Below, in pieces: positions 1 to 7,158 of a stretch of DNA of 14,467 nt. The notes beneath the pieces were generated by a model, which saw only the letters and a program-made list of their open reading frames with translations, was not told where the DNA came from and ran no database searches. The position numbers were made by a program, and so were the translations under genes. Source of the stretch: Deltaproteobacteria bacterium (GTDB taxonomy: Bacteria > Desulfobacterota > Desulfobacteria > Desulfobacterales > SURF-7); contig JAFDJC010000043.1 of the NCBI GenBank assembly GCA_019307665.1, positions 1 to 14,467 on the forward strand. The letters run 5' to 3'. Each line of letters starts with the position of its first letter. The stretch's first letter is position 1.

Positions 1-616
1 CCACAAAAGGATTGAAGCGCTTTTCCTGTCCTATTGTCGTCTCAGGGCCGTGTCCACAGTGAACCCTGACATCATCCCCAAGTGGAAAAAGCTTTTCTTT
101 AATACTGGATATCAGTGTATCGAAGTCTCCTCCCGGAAAGTCAGTGCGGCCGATGGATCCGGCAAAAAGTGTATCGCCGACAAAAACATGTCCGTCTGAA
201 TAAAGAGACACGCCACCGGGTGAATGACCAGGGGTATGAATAACTTTCAGTTCTATATTTCCAAAAGCAATTGTTGACCCGTCGACAAGTTCGATATCAG
301 GCGGCGGCGAATTTTCAGTAGAAAGGCCAAAGCCGGCAGCCGCCTCAGTCAGCATACTCAGCATCGGCGCATCTGCAGGATGAATCATTATTTCGGCACC
401 TGTGGCTTCTTTAAGTTTACGGTTGCCGCCCACATGATCAAAGTGACCGTGAGTGTTTATAATATATTTTACTTTCAGCTTCAATTCCGCAAGAGCAAGC
501 AGAATTCTTTCGGTTTCATCTCCCGGATCAATGACCACGGCCTCCAGTTTCTCCTCACATCCTGCAATAAAGCAGTTTGCCATTATCATTCCTACAGGTA
601 GTTCTTTTATAATCAC
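1..616 (-). CDS. Metallo-beta-lactamase-fold hydrolase (GloB/hydroxyacylglutathione hydrolase-like), 3' end cut by window
   Basis: Probably a zinc-dependent thioester or related hydrolase of the glyoxalase II-like branch of the metallo-beta-lactamase superfamily, cytosolic (no leader is visible). About 205 residues are visible. The signature THGHFDH (H56, H58, D60, H61) binds the metal pair. It is followed by a second metal histidine in HTPGHSPGG, the bridging aspartate in VGDTLF and the last histidine in VHCGHG. The sequence ends in the family-typical ETTIGQEKRFNPF, so only a few residues are probably missing. I chose the GTG start at 616 because AAGGAG lies 6 nt upstream (623-628) and because it overlaps the upstream stop in a GTGA arrangement, which points to translational coupling. 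It is the last visible gene of the long minus-strand operon. The substrate cannot be told from the sequence. Confidence 0.9.
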   Translation of the reverse strand, partial: MIIKELPVGMIMANCFIAGCEEKLEAVVIDPGDETERILLALAELKLKVKYIINTHGHFDHVGGNRKLKEATGAEIMIHPADAPMLSMLTEAAAGFGLSTENSPPPDIELVDGSTIAFGNIELKVIHTPGHSPGGVSLYSDGHVFVGDTLFAGSIGRTDFPGGDFDTLISSIKEKLFPLGDDVRVHCGHGPETTIGQEKRFNPFV

Positions 617-882
617 TTCGTGCTCCTTTTTTTCGCCTGCTCTATTAATTCCACCAGACTTGTAATTTTCGATTTTGGCCTTGCTGTTTCTAGTGCTTTA
701 ACATCTTCTTCTGAAAAATTATCTTTCAGGTATGTCAGTATATCAAAAATTTCCCACCAACAGTCTATAACCTTCCAGCATGGCAGCCGGCCATCGCTTC
801 CATAGTCGAGACAGTATTGAAACGTTACCCGGTTGCCAAGTCTGGGGCATCTTTGTTCAAGATTATCGGTGTCGATTGCCAT
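613..882 (-). CDS. Small four-cysteine protein of unknown function
   Basis: I do not recognise this 89-residue protein. Cysteines 12, 24, 35 and 41 lie in the N-terminal half within CPRLG, YC, PCWKV and DCWW contexts, a spacing (C-x11-C-x10-C-x5-C) compatible with metal or Fe-S binding, though this is not proven. The segment from about 36 to 53 is rich in aromatic and hydrophobic residues. The C-terminal half is charged and probably helical. There is no leader or membrane segment. It sits 13 bp after the trpB2-type gene, and its stop overlaps the GTG start of the metallo-hydrolase by 4 bp. It is therefore almost certainly translated, and it may be coupled to the hydrolase. A role as an accessory or metal-binding partner is only a guess from position. 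Confidence 0.75.
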   Translation of the reverse strand: MAIDTDNLEQRCPRLGNRVTFQYCLDYGSDGRLPCWKVIDCWWEIFDILTYLKDNFSEEDVKALETARPKSKITSLVELIEQAKKRSTK

Positions 883-895
883 ACAACAATTAATA

Positions 896-2272
896 TTATC
901 GGCTTTTTAACAGTTCGGGTTTCGGAAAATTTTCAAAAACTTTTTCCGATTCTGCGATTTCCGCCTCAGGCAGCGATATATTTTTCAACTCATTTGAAAA
1001 ATATTTGTCATAGGCCATCAAATCAAGAAGGCCATGTCCGCTCCAGTTGAAAAGGATTACTTTTTCCTTTCCTTCCTCTTTTGCCTTTCTTGCTTCATCC
1101 ACAACACAGGCAAGCGCATGAGTCGTTTCCGGAGCCGGGATCAATCCTTCCGATCTTGCCAGAAGAACTCCTGCTTCATATGCATCAAGCTGTGTAATCG
1201 CTTTGGGTTCGATAAGTCCTTCTGAAACGAGCTGGCTGACCGTGGGGGCCATTCCGTGATACCTGAGCCCGCCCGCATGAAACGGCGGCGGTACAAAAGT
1301 ATGTCCAAGGCTGTACATAGGAAGTAGCGGTGTGTATCTGGCAGTATCTCCATGATCATATACAAACGGGGCCTTTGTTAAAGTCGGGCAGCCTGCCGGT
1401 TCAACAGGATAGATATCGATCTCTTTTCCGTTTATTTTGTCAAGAACAAATGGAAATGCAAGACCTGCAAAGTTGCTGCCTCCACCCGCACATCCGATTA
1501 TAACGTCAGGATAGTCACCGGTTTTTTCAAGCTGTTTTTTTGCTTCAAGACCGATAATTGTCTGATGAAGCATTACATGGTTTAAAACACTTCCAAGTGA
1601 ATACCTTGTGTTTCCTGTTTCATCACTTACAGCCTCTTCGATAGCTTCACTGATGGCTATACCGAGACTTCCCGGAGTATCAGGGTCTTTTTCAAGCGCT
1701 TCCTGTCCGGCCTTTGTTTCAGAACTCGGACTTGCAACGCATTTTCCGCCCCAGACTTCCATCATCGATTTACGGTAAGGCTTTTGATCAAAACTTACAC
1801 GCACCATGAATACTTTACATTCAATGCCGAACAAAGAACATGCAAAGGACAGGGCGCTTCCCCATTGACCGGCACCGGTTTCGGTTGTTATTTTTTTAAT
1901 CCCGAACTCACGATTGTAATATGCCTGCGGAACCGCAGTATTCGGTTTATGGCTTCCCGGAGGACTCACACTTTCATTTTTAAAATAGATTTTTGCTGGA
2001 GTATCGAGAGCTTTTTCCAAAGATAATGCACGAACAAGCGGTGATGGACGCCATATGCGGAGGATGTCGAGCACTTCTTCCGGAATATCTATCCACCTCT
2101 CGGTGCTGACTTCCTGTTCAATAAGGTTCATCGGAAAAACCGGTGCAAGCGCTTCCGGAGTGACCGGGTTGCCGTCAGGTCCAAGCGGAGGATTCATTTT
2201 GATGTCAGCAAGGATATTATACCATTGCCTCGGCATTTCATCTTCTGCCAAAATTATCTTTCTTGTTGTCAT
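896..2272 (-). CDS. TrpB2-type tryptophan synthase beta chain homologue (PLP enzyme)
   Basis: A fold-type II PLP enzyme of the TrpB2 branch (458 residues; TrpB1 chains are nearer 400). Family members can condense indole with serine, often without a TrpA partner. The PLP lysine is K109 in PPGSHKPNTA, where TrpB1 proteins usually have HKxN. ETGAGQWG follows, and CAGGGSNFAG is the phosphate-binding glycine loop. The N-terminal extension (about residues 1-75, with MPRQWYNI and PPLGPDG) is typical of TrpB2 and absent from TrpB1. ATG at 2272 is preceded by GAGGAG inside the end of nusB, leaving a 3-bp gap. No trpA or other trp gene is nearby, so indole salvage or a related beta-replacement is as likely as de novo tryptophan synthesis. 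The family is certain, the physiological role is not. Confidence 0.93.
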   Translation of the reverse strand: MTTRKIILAEDEMPRQWYNILADIKMNPPLGPDGNPVTPEALAPVFPMNLIEQEVSTERWIDIPEEVLDILRIWRPSPLVRALSLEKALDTPAKIYFKNESVSPPGSHKPNTAVPQAYYNREFGIKKITTETGAGQWGSALSFACSLFGIECKVFMVRVSFDQKPYRKSMMEVWGGKCVASPSSETKAGQEALEKDPDTPGSLGIAISEAIEEAVSDETGNTRYSLGSVLNHVMLHQTIIGLEAKKQLEKTGDYPDVIIGCAGGGSNFAGLAFPFVLDKINGKEIDIYPVEPAGCPTLTKAPFVYDHGDTARYTPLLPMYSLGHTFVPPPFHAGGLRYHGMAPTVSQLVSEGLIEPKAITQLDAYEAGVLLARSEGLIPAPETTHALACVVDEARKAKEEGKEKVILFNWSGHGLLDLMAYDKYFSNELKNISLPEAEIAESEKVFENFPKPELLKSR

Positions 2273-2275
2273 AAT

Positions 2276-2695
2276 CTACTCCTCGTTGTTGTTTTCAAGC
2301 ATTATACGGATACTGTCAAGAATTCCGTTTATAAAACCCCCGGAATCCTCTGCTCCGAATTTCTTTCCAATTTCTATTGCTTCGTTAATGGAAACTTTTG
2401 ATGGAATATCCTCACAATATAACATTTCATATACAGCTATACGCATCACATTTCTGTCCACACATGAGATTCTACTGATTTTCCAGTTGCTGGAATATTG
2501 TTCAATAAGCGTATCAATCTCTTTCCTGTTCTTTTTTACACCGTCAACAAGACCTTGAAAAAAAGGCAGAACTTTACTGGACGGATTAAAATTCCGGCAA
2601 AACAACTCAAGTCTTTCTTCAGAATCGTTTCGGCTCATATCCATATCAAACAGGGCCTGCATGGCAAGCTCCCGCGACTTGCGTCGACTGCCCAT
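2276..2695 (-). CDS. nusB: Transcription antitermination factor NusB
   Basis: An all-helical RNA-binding protein that with NusE (ribosomal protein S10) recognises boxA in rRNA leaders and supports antitermination. The 139 residues match the usual length. The N-terminus RRKSRELAMQALFDMD is the diagnostic NusB start. The C-terminal half carries DRNVMRIAVYEMLY and the conserved SINEAIEIGKKFG followed by FINGILDSI. It starts 3 bp after the ribH stop. The ribH-nusB order is widespread in bacteria (for example the E. coli nrdR-ribD-ribH-nusB cluster), which supports both calls. Nothing is unusual. Confidence 0.97.
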   Translation of the reverse strand: MGSRRKSRELAMQALFDMDMSRNDSEERLELFCRNFNPSSKVLPFFQGLVDGVKKNRKEIDTLIEQYSSNWKISRISCVDRNVMRIAVYEMLYCEDIPSKVSINEAIEIGKKFGAEDSGGFINGILDSIRIMLENNNEE

Positions 2696-2698
2696 GAG

Positions 2699-3169
2699 CT
2701 ACTTGTCTAATACCTCTATTAAGTTTGCCATCTCAACAGCTGATATGGCTGCGCTCCAGCCCTTATTTCCAGCTTTTGTGCCGGCTCTTTCAATTGCTTG
2801 CTCAATGGTGTCTGTGGTGATGACACCAAAAATTACCGGAATCGAAGATTCCAGGCCGACAACAGCAACGCCTTTTGATACTTCTGCACTGATATAGTCA
2901 AAATGGGGTGTTGCGCCCCGGATAACAGCTCCAAGACATATTACGGCGTCATATCGACCGGTATCGGCTACTTTTTTTGCAACGAGCGGTATTTCAAATG
3001 AACCCGGGACCTTTACAATGTCAACATCCTTATCATCAGCTCCATTTCGTACAAGTGCATCAACTGCACCACTGACAAGCCGGTCTGTAATAAAATCGTT
3101 AAAACGACTCGCAATAATTACAAATTTTTTACCTTCAGCATTCAGGCCTGCTTCAATTATTTTTGGCAT
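2699..3169 (-). CDS. ribH: 6,7-dimethyl-8-ribityllumazine synthase
   Basis: Condenses 5-amino-6-ribitylamino-uracil with 3,4-dihydroxy-2-butanone 4-phosphate to give the lumazine precursor of riboflavin; family members assemble into pentamers or 60-mer shells. The 156 residues are normal for the family. Visible motifs are SRFNDFIT (substrate loop, 21-28), VPGSFEIP (54-61), LGAVIRGATPHFDY with the catalytic histidine at 89, and AGTKAGNKGWSAA near the C-terminus. The ATG directly abuts the ribBA stop with no gap. Its G-rich ribosome-binding site lies inside the end of ribBA, so translation is probably coupled. Confidence 0.97.
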   Translation of the reverse strand: MPKIIEAGLNAEGKKFVIIASRFNDFITDRLVSGAVDALVRNGADDKDVDIVKVPGSFEIPLVAKKVADTGRYDAVICLGAVIRGATPHFDYISAEVSKGVAVVGLESSIPVIFGVITTDTIEQAIERAGTKAGNKGWSAAISAVEMANLIEVLDK

Positions 3170-4408
3170 TTATTCCCCCCCTGCTTCTTTGGGACTCTTT
3201 TTGCTGAAATATCTCAGCATATGTCCCATTTTATACTGCTTACATTTCAGATAGTTTTTGTTGAACTCATTAGGATCAATTTCAATGGGAACCTGTTCAA
3301 CAACACTTAATCCGTATCCTTCGAGCCCTATCATTTTTTTTGGGTTGTTGGTGACCAGTCTCATTTTTCTGACCCCCAGATCCACAAGAATCTGGGCACC
3401 GATTCCATAATCTCTCATGTCGGCTTGAAAACCGAGCTCCTCATTGGCCTCAACAGTATCAAGGCCTCTTTGCTGCAATTCATAAGCTTTCAGCTTGTTG
3501 ACAAGTCCGATTCCGCGTCCTTCCTGGCGTAAATAAAGAAGAACGCCGCCACCTTCTTTTTCCATCAGTTCCATGGCTTTGTGAAGCTGATCTCCACAGT
3601 CACATCGGAGAGAACCGAAAATATCGCCGGTCATACATTCTGAATGAACACGAACAAGCACCGGTTTTTCAGAATCTATCTCCCCTTTTACCAAAGCAAT
3701 ATGAAGAAGATCATCCAATTCGTTTTCATAGGCTATCATCTTGAAATCACCGCCAAATGAAGTAGGAATAACGGTTTCAGCCGCCCGTAAGACAAAAGAC
3801 TCTTTTCTGATCCTATACTCCACAAGGTCTTCAATGGTGCATATGCCGATACCATGTTCCTCACTGAATTTTTCAAGAGAAGGCATCCTGGCCATTGAGC
3901 CGTCATCATCCATGATTTCACAGATTACAGCATGTGGTTTCAGACCTGCAAGACGCGCCAGGTCAACCGACCCTTCGGTCTGACCGACACGCACCATAAC
4001 ACCGCCTTTCCTGGCTCTTAAAGGAAAAACATGACCCGGCTGGACAAGATCATCCGGCTTTGCATCATCTGCAATTGCCGTCAGAATGGTTTTGGCCCTG
4101 TCAGCAGCTGAAATACCGGTCGTTACCCCGTGCCGCGCCTCAATGGAAACCGTAAAGCCGGTTTGATACTGAGATGTGTTGTCATTAACCATCATCGGCA
4201 GCCCCAGTGAATCTATTTTTTCTCCTGTCATCGCAAGGCATATCAGTCCACGGCCATATTTTGCCATGAAGTTGATGATATCCGGCGTAACTTTCTCGGC
4301 GGCAATGGTAAGGTCTCCCTCGTTTTCACGATTTTCATCATCGATCAGAATTACCATTTTCCCTTCATTTATATCTTTAGTTGCTTTATCTATACTTATC
4401 AGTGGCAT
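3170..4408 (-). CDS. ribBA: Bifunctional 3,4-dihydroxy-2-butanone-4-phosphate synthase / GTP cyclohydrolase II
   Basis: A two-domain protein (412 residues) that supplies both branches of riboflavin synthesis. The N-terminal RibB domain (about 1-205) converts ribulose-5-phosphate to dihydroxybutanone phosphate. It has the acidic loop DDENRENEGD (23-32), GRGLIC (52-57) and ARHGVTTGISAADRA (91-105). The C-terminal RibA domain (about 210-405) opens GTP. It keeps the zinc cysteines C258, C269 and C271 in VHSECMTGD...LRCDCGDQL, the GTP loop LRQEGRGIGL (293-302) and VTNNPKKM. Both active sites look intact, unlike some RibBA proteins with a dead half. AAGGAG lies 11 nt before the ATG, in a 24-bp gap after ribE. 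No FMN riboswitch fits there. Confidence 0.97.
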   Translation of the reverse strand: MPLISIDKATKDINEGKMVILIDDENRENEGDLTIAAEKVTPDIINFMAKYGRGLICLAMTGEKIDSLGLPMMVNDNTSQYQTGFTVSIEARHGVTTGISAADRAKTILTAIADDAKPDDLVQPGHVFPLRARKGGVMVRVGQTEGSVDLARLAGLKPHAVICEIMDDDGSMARMPSLEKFSEEHGIGICTIEDLVEYRIRKESFVLRAAETVIPTSFGGDFKMIAYENELDDLLHIALVKGEIDSEKPVLVRVHSECMTGDIFGSLRCDCGDQLHKAMELMEKEGGGVLLYLRQEGRGIGLVNKLKAYELQQRGLDTVEANEELGFQADMRDYGIGAQILVDLGVRKMRLVTNNPKKMIGLEGYGLSVVEQVPIEIDPNEFNKNYLKCKQYKMGHMLRYFSKKSPKEAGGE

Positions 4409-4432
4409 TTTTCAAACATCTCCTTAAATCTT

Positions 4433-5101
4433 TTATTTCAAAAAACCGGTCTTGGCCAGAAATTCGATATCAATTTTTGTTTTCTTTGACTCCGGTGCTT
4501 CAGTACCTGTTGAACTTTTCTGAATAAACCGTTCAACATATTTTCCGATCATATCTGTTTCAATATTTACGGTTTCACCCACCTTTTTAAAACCCACCGT
4601 TGTAAGGCTTGCCGTATGCGGAATAATACTCACATCAAAACCGTTTGATCGACAGTCATTGATTGTCAAACTTATCCCGTCAACAGCCACGGACCCCTTG
4701 CGTATCATATAGCGGGTCATTGATTCCGGAATACTGAATGAAACAATAATCGCATTTCCAAGATTTTGTCTGCTTTTTATCGTTCCTGTTCCATCAATAT
4801 GTCCGGAAACAAGGTGTCCGTCCAATCGACCGGAAAGGCTAAGGGCTCGTTCCAGGTTAACCCGTTCTCCGACTTTGGCATGGCCCAGATTGGTTAATGA
4901 AAAGGTTTCAGGCGCCACGTCCACTTTAAACCGGCTTCCTTCAACCTTAACAACAGTAAGGCATGCACCGTTTACAGCTATACTGTCACCTGTTTTTGTA
5001 TCGCCAAGATCAAATTCAGCGTTAAACGAAAAACAGCTTCCCTGACCCGATGACTGTATGCCGGTAATTGTACCGAGCCCTTCTATTATTCCCGTAAACA
5101 T
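4433..5101 (-). CDS. ribE: Riboflavin synthase (alpha subunit)
   Basis: Dismutates two lumazine molecules into riboflavin plus the pyrimidinedione recycled by RibH. The 222 residues contain the expected tandem lumazine-binding barrels. Repeat 1 begins MFTGIIEGLGTI and carries DSIAVNGACLTV. Repeat 2 begins with GHLVSGHIDGTGTI and carries GSVAVDGISLTIND. A C-terminal tail of about 30 residues after the second barrel, including PESKKTKID, is polar and probably flexible before a short trimerisation helix. The start is the ATG at 5101, 22 bp after the ribD stop. The Shine-Dalgarno region before it (GAGACT) is weak compared with its neighbours, so expression may be lower or coupled to ribD. Confidence 0.96.
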   Translation of the reverse strand: MFTGIIEGLGTITGIQSSGQGSCFSFNAEFDLGDTKTGDSIAVNGACLTVVKVEGSRFKVDVAPETFSLTNLGHAKVGERVNLERALSLSGRLDGHLVSGHIDGTGTIKSRQNLGNAIIVSFSIPESMTRYMIRKGSVAVDGISLTINDCRSNGFDVSIIPHTASLTTVGFKKVGETVNIETDMIGKYVERFIQKSSTGTEAPESKKTKIDIEFLAKTGFLK

Positions 5102-5123
5102 TGAGAGTCTCGTAAAGTCAAAA

Positions 5124-6221
5124 TTAGTTTATATAACCCTCTATCATTACATCATCATCAAACAATTTAACACGTATATCTTTTATCTTTATGCCCTGGT
5201 CAATCGTATCAGGCCCTGGTCCCCGAAAGATCGGTACGCCATCATCTCCGCCGAGTATTTTCGGAGCATAAAAAAAATATATCTTATCGACTACTCCTGC
5301 ACCAAGAGCCGAAGCAGACACACGGCTTCCGCCTTCTATCAGTATGCTGGTTATGCCTTTTTCACCTAGGACCTTCATCAAGGCATCAATGTCGATCAGC
5401 CCATTCTCTTCATCCAGTTCTACTATTTTTGCCCCTTTTTTTTCAAGAATCGTTTTTTTTGTTTCCAAACATTTACATCCGGTAACAATGATCGTATCAG
5501 CACCTGAATTGAGATTGAGTATTTTTGCATCTTCATCAATCGACAGTTTTGAGTCGAGTATGATTCTTATCGGATCCCGCCCGTCAAAATTATCCAGTCG
5601 AACAGTCAAAGAAGGGTCATCCGCAAAAACGGTACCGATGCCGACCATGACAGCATCAGCATTATGTCGAAGCCGGTGAACAAATCGCCTTGATAAGGAG
5701 TTTGTAATCCATTGTGAATTTCCAGTCCGAGTTGCAATTCGCCCGTCTAGAGTTGCTGCACACTTTAAAATTACAAACGGTCGACCGGTCAGTGAATGCT
5801 TGATAAAACTTTCATTCATTTTTGCAGCTTCATCTTCACATACACCGGTTACGACATCGATGTTTTTTGTTTTTAAAAAATTACCTCCCCCGCCATTCAC
5901 GTTTGGATTCGGATCCTTCATGGCAAAAACGACACCGGTAATGCCTGCATCAAGAATTTTTTTAGTGCATGGTGGTGTCCTGCCTTCATGATTACATGGC
6001 TCAAGTGTTACATAAAGCATCGCTCCCCGTGCAGATTCTCCCGCATCGTCTATGGCCAAAACTTCTGCATGGGCTTCACCGGCCTGTTTATGCCATCCCT
6101 TACCGATAACTTTTCCATCCTTAACGACAACAGCGCCCACCATTGGATTGGGGGATGTGTATCCAATTCCTTTCTCAGCTAATGTCAGAGCCATTTTCAT
6201 GTAGTTGACATCAAAATTCAT
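5124..6221 (-). CDS. ribD: Bifunctional diaminohydroxyphosphoribosylaminopyrimidine deaminase / 5-amino-6-(5-phosphoribosylamino)uracil reductase
   Basis: Carries out the second and third steps of the GTP branch of riboflavin synthesis. The N-terminal zinc deaminase domain (about 1-145) has HAE at 51-53 (H51 ligand, E53 proton shuttle) and EPCNHEGRTPPC with ligands C76 and C85. The C-terminal NADPH-dependent reductase domain (about 147-365) starts with FVILKCAATLDGRIA and includes WITN, MVGIGTVFADDPSLTVR and the ILIEGGSRV segment. The length of 365 is typical of fused RibD. The ATG at 6221 overlaps the nrdR stop (ATGA, 4 bp). Both domains look complete. Confidence 0.97.
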   Translation of the reverse strand: MNFDVNYMKMALTLAEKGIGYTSPNPMVGAVVVKDGKVIGKGWHKQAGEAHAEVLAIDDAGESARGAMLYVTLEPCNHEGRTPPCTKKILDAGITGVVFAMKDPNPNVNGGGGNFLKTKNIDVVTGVCEDEAAKMNESFIKHSLTGRPFVILKCAATLDGRIATRTGNSQWITNSLSRRFVHRLRHNADAVMVGIGTVFADDPSLTVRLDNFDGRDPIRIILDSKLSIDEDAKILNLNSGADTIIVTGCKCLETKKTILEKKGAKIVELDEENGLIDIDALMKVLGEKGITSILIEGGSRVSASALGAGVVDKIYFFYAPKILGGDDGVPIFRGPGPDTIDQGIKIKDIRVKLFDDDVMIEGYIN

Positions 6222-6676
6222 TTTTTGCCATTTAAAAGTGTTTTCAATTCATCCACAAAATCATTTACATCCTTAAATTCACGGTAAACAGACGCGAATC
6301 TGACATAGGCAACCGCATCCAGCTCCTGAAGTTTGTCCATAATTTTGTTACCGATGACGCGAGACTCAATCTCCTTTTCTCCAGTTTCCCTCAAGTCTCG
6401 TTCAATTTCATCAATAAACTCTTCAATAACATTTACGCTTATTTTACGTTTTTCGCAGGCTCTGAGCATTCCCGAACGGACTTTTTCCCGGTTGAAGACT
6501 TCTCGCCGGCCGTCCTTTTTGATGAGCATAACAGGAATTTCTTCAATATGTTCATAAGTTGTAAATCTTCTTTTACATTTGGAGCATTCCCTTCGTCGCC
6601 GTATAACATGGCCGTCTTTACTTAACCTGGAATCGATGACCCTGTTATTAGGATCGCCACAGAATGGACATTTCAT
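6218..6676 (-). CDS. nrdR: Transcriptional repressor NrdR
   Basis: A nucleotide-sensing repressor of ribonucleotide reductase genes that binds NrdR boxes when loaded with dATP/ATP. The 152 residues match the family. The N-terminal zinc ribbon uses C3, C6 (CPFC) and C31, C34 (CSKC), with the basic stretch HVIRRRREC between. The ATP-cone (about 49-139) starts with MLIKKDGRREVFNREKVRSG and contains the VAYVRFASVYREF tail. It overlaps the dCMP deaminase gene upstream and ribD downstream by 4 bp each. No nrd gene and no clear NrdR box pair was seen in the window, so its targets lie elsewhere. Sitting next to ribD is common in bacteria. Confidence 0.97.
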   Translation of the reverse strand: MKCPFCGDPNNRVIDSRLSKDGHVIRRRRECSKCKRRFTTYEHIEEIPVMLIKKDGRREVFNREKVRSGMLRACEKRKISVNVIEEFIDEIERDLRETGEKEIESRVIGNKIMDKLQELDAVAYVRFASVYREFKDVNDFVDELKTLLNGKK

Positions 6677-7152
6677 GACTTTTCTCCCTGTGTTTGTTTG
6701 TCAAGTCTCATTAGTTGAATATCCGCTTCTTTCAGCATATCTTCAGACATACTGTCTGCATACCCCTCAACATAATATATGTTTCTGATGCCCGCATTAA
6801 TAATCATTTTAGCACATATGAAACATGGCAGATTTGTGCAGTAAAGAGTAGCTCCTTTTATGGAAACGCCATGAAAGGCCGCCTGAATAATCGCATTTTG
6901 CTCTGCATGAATACCACGGCAAAGTTCATGCTTCTCACCGGAAGGCACATTAAGTTTTTCCCTAAGGCACCCGACTTCACTACAATGCGTAATATTAACC
7001 GGCGCCCCGTTATAGCCGGTCGAAAGAATACGCTTATCCTTAACAATCACAGCACCTACCGCTCTTCTAAGGCATGTTGAACGCTTTGCCACCAGCCTTG
7101 TAATATCCATAAAGTAGGTATTCCATGATGGTCGATCTTCATTCCCTGGCAT
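6673..7152 (-). CDS. dCMP deaminase (ComEB-like cytidine/deoxycytidylate deaminase)
   Basis: A zinc deaminase that converts dCMP to dUMP, the thymidylate synthase substrate. The 159 residues show RPSWNTYFMDITRLVAKRSTC at 7-27, typical of dCMP deaminases. GTGYNG-like STGYNGAP (44-51) follows. The catalytic HAEQNA has H82 and E84, and PCFICAKMI has C110 and C113. The inserted HCSEVGCLRE region (57-64, with further cysteines and H75/C78) resembles the extra zinc and allosteric region of dCMP deaminases. It starts 6 bp after the glyA stop, with GAGGAT as ribosome-binding site, and overlaps nrdR by 4 bp. GlyA next door makes methylene-THF, the other substrate for dTMP synthesis, so the pairing is functionally coherent. 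Confidence 0.92.
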   Translation of the reverse strand: MPGNEDRPSWNTYFMDITRLVAKRSTCLRRAVGAVIVKDKRILSTGYNGAPVNITHCSEVGCLREKLNVPSGEKHELCRGIHAEQNAIIQAAFHGVSIKGATLYCTNLPCFICAKMIINAGIRNIYYVEGYADSMSEDMLKEADIQLMRLDKQTQGEKS

Positions 7153-7158
7153 AACCGG

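Noticed and set aside
3741..3983. Plus-strand open frame of 80 codons inside ribBA
   Set aside because: It is antisense to the conserved RibBA domains, has no ribosome-binding site and no recognisable protein features; many similar frames opposite real genes were dismissed for the same reason.
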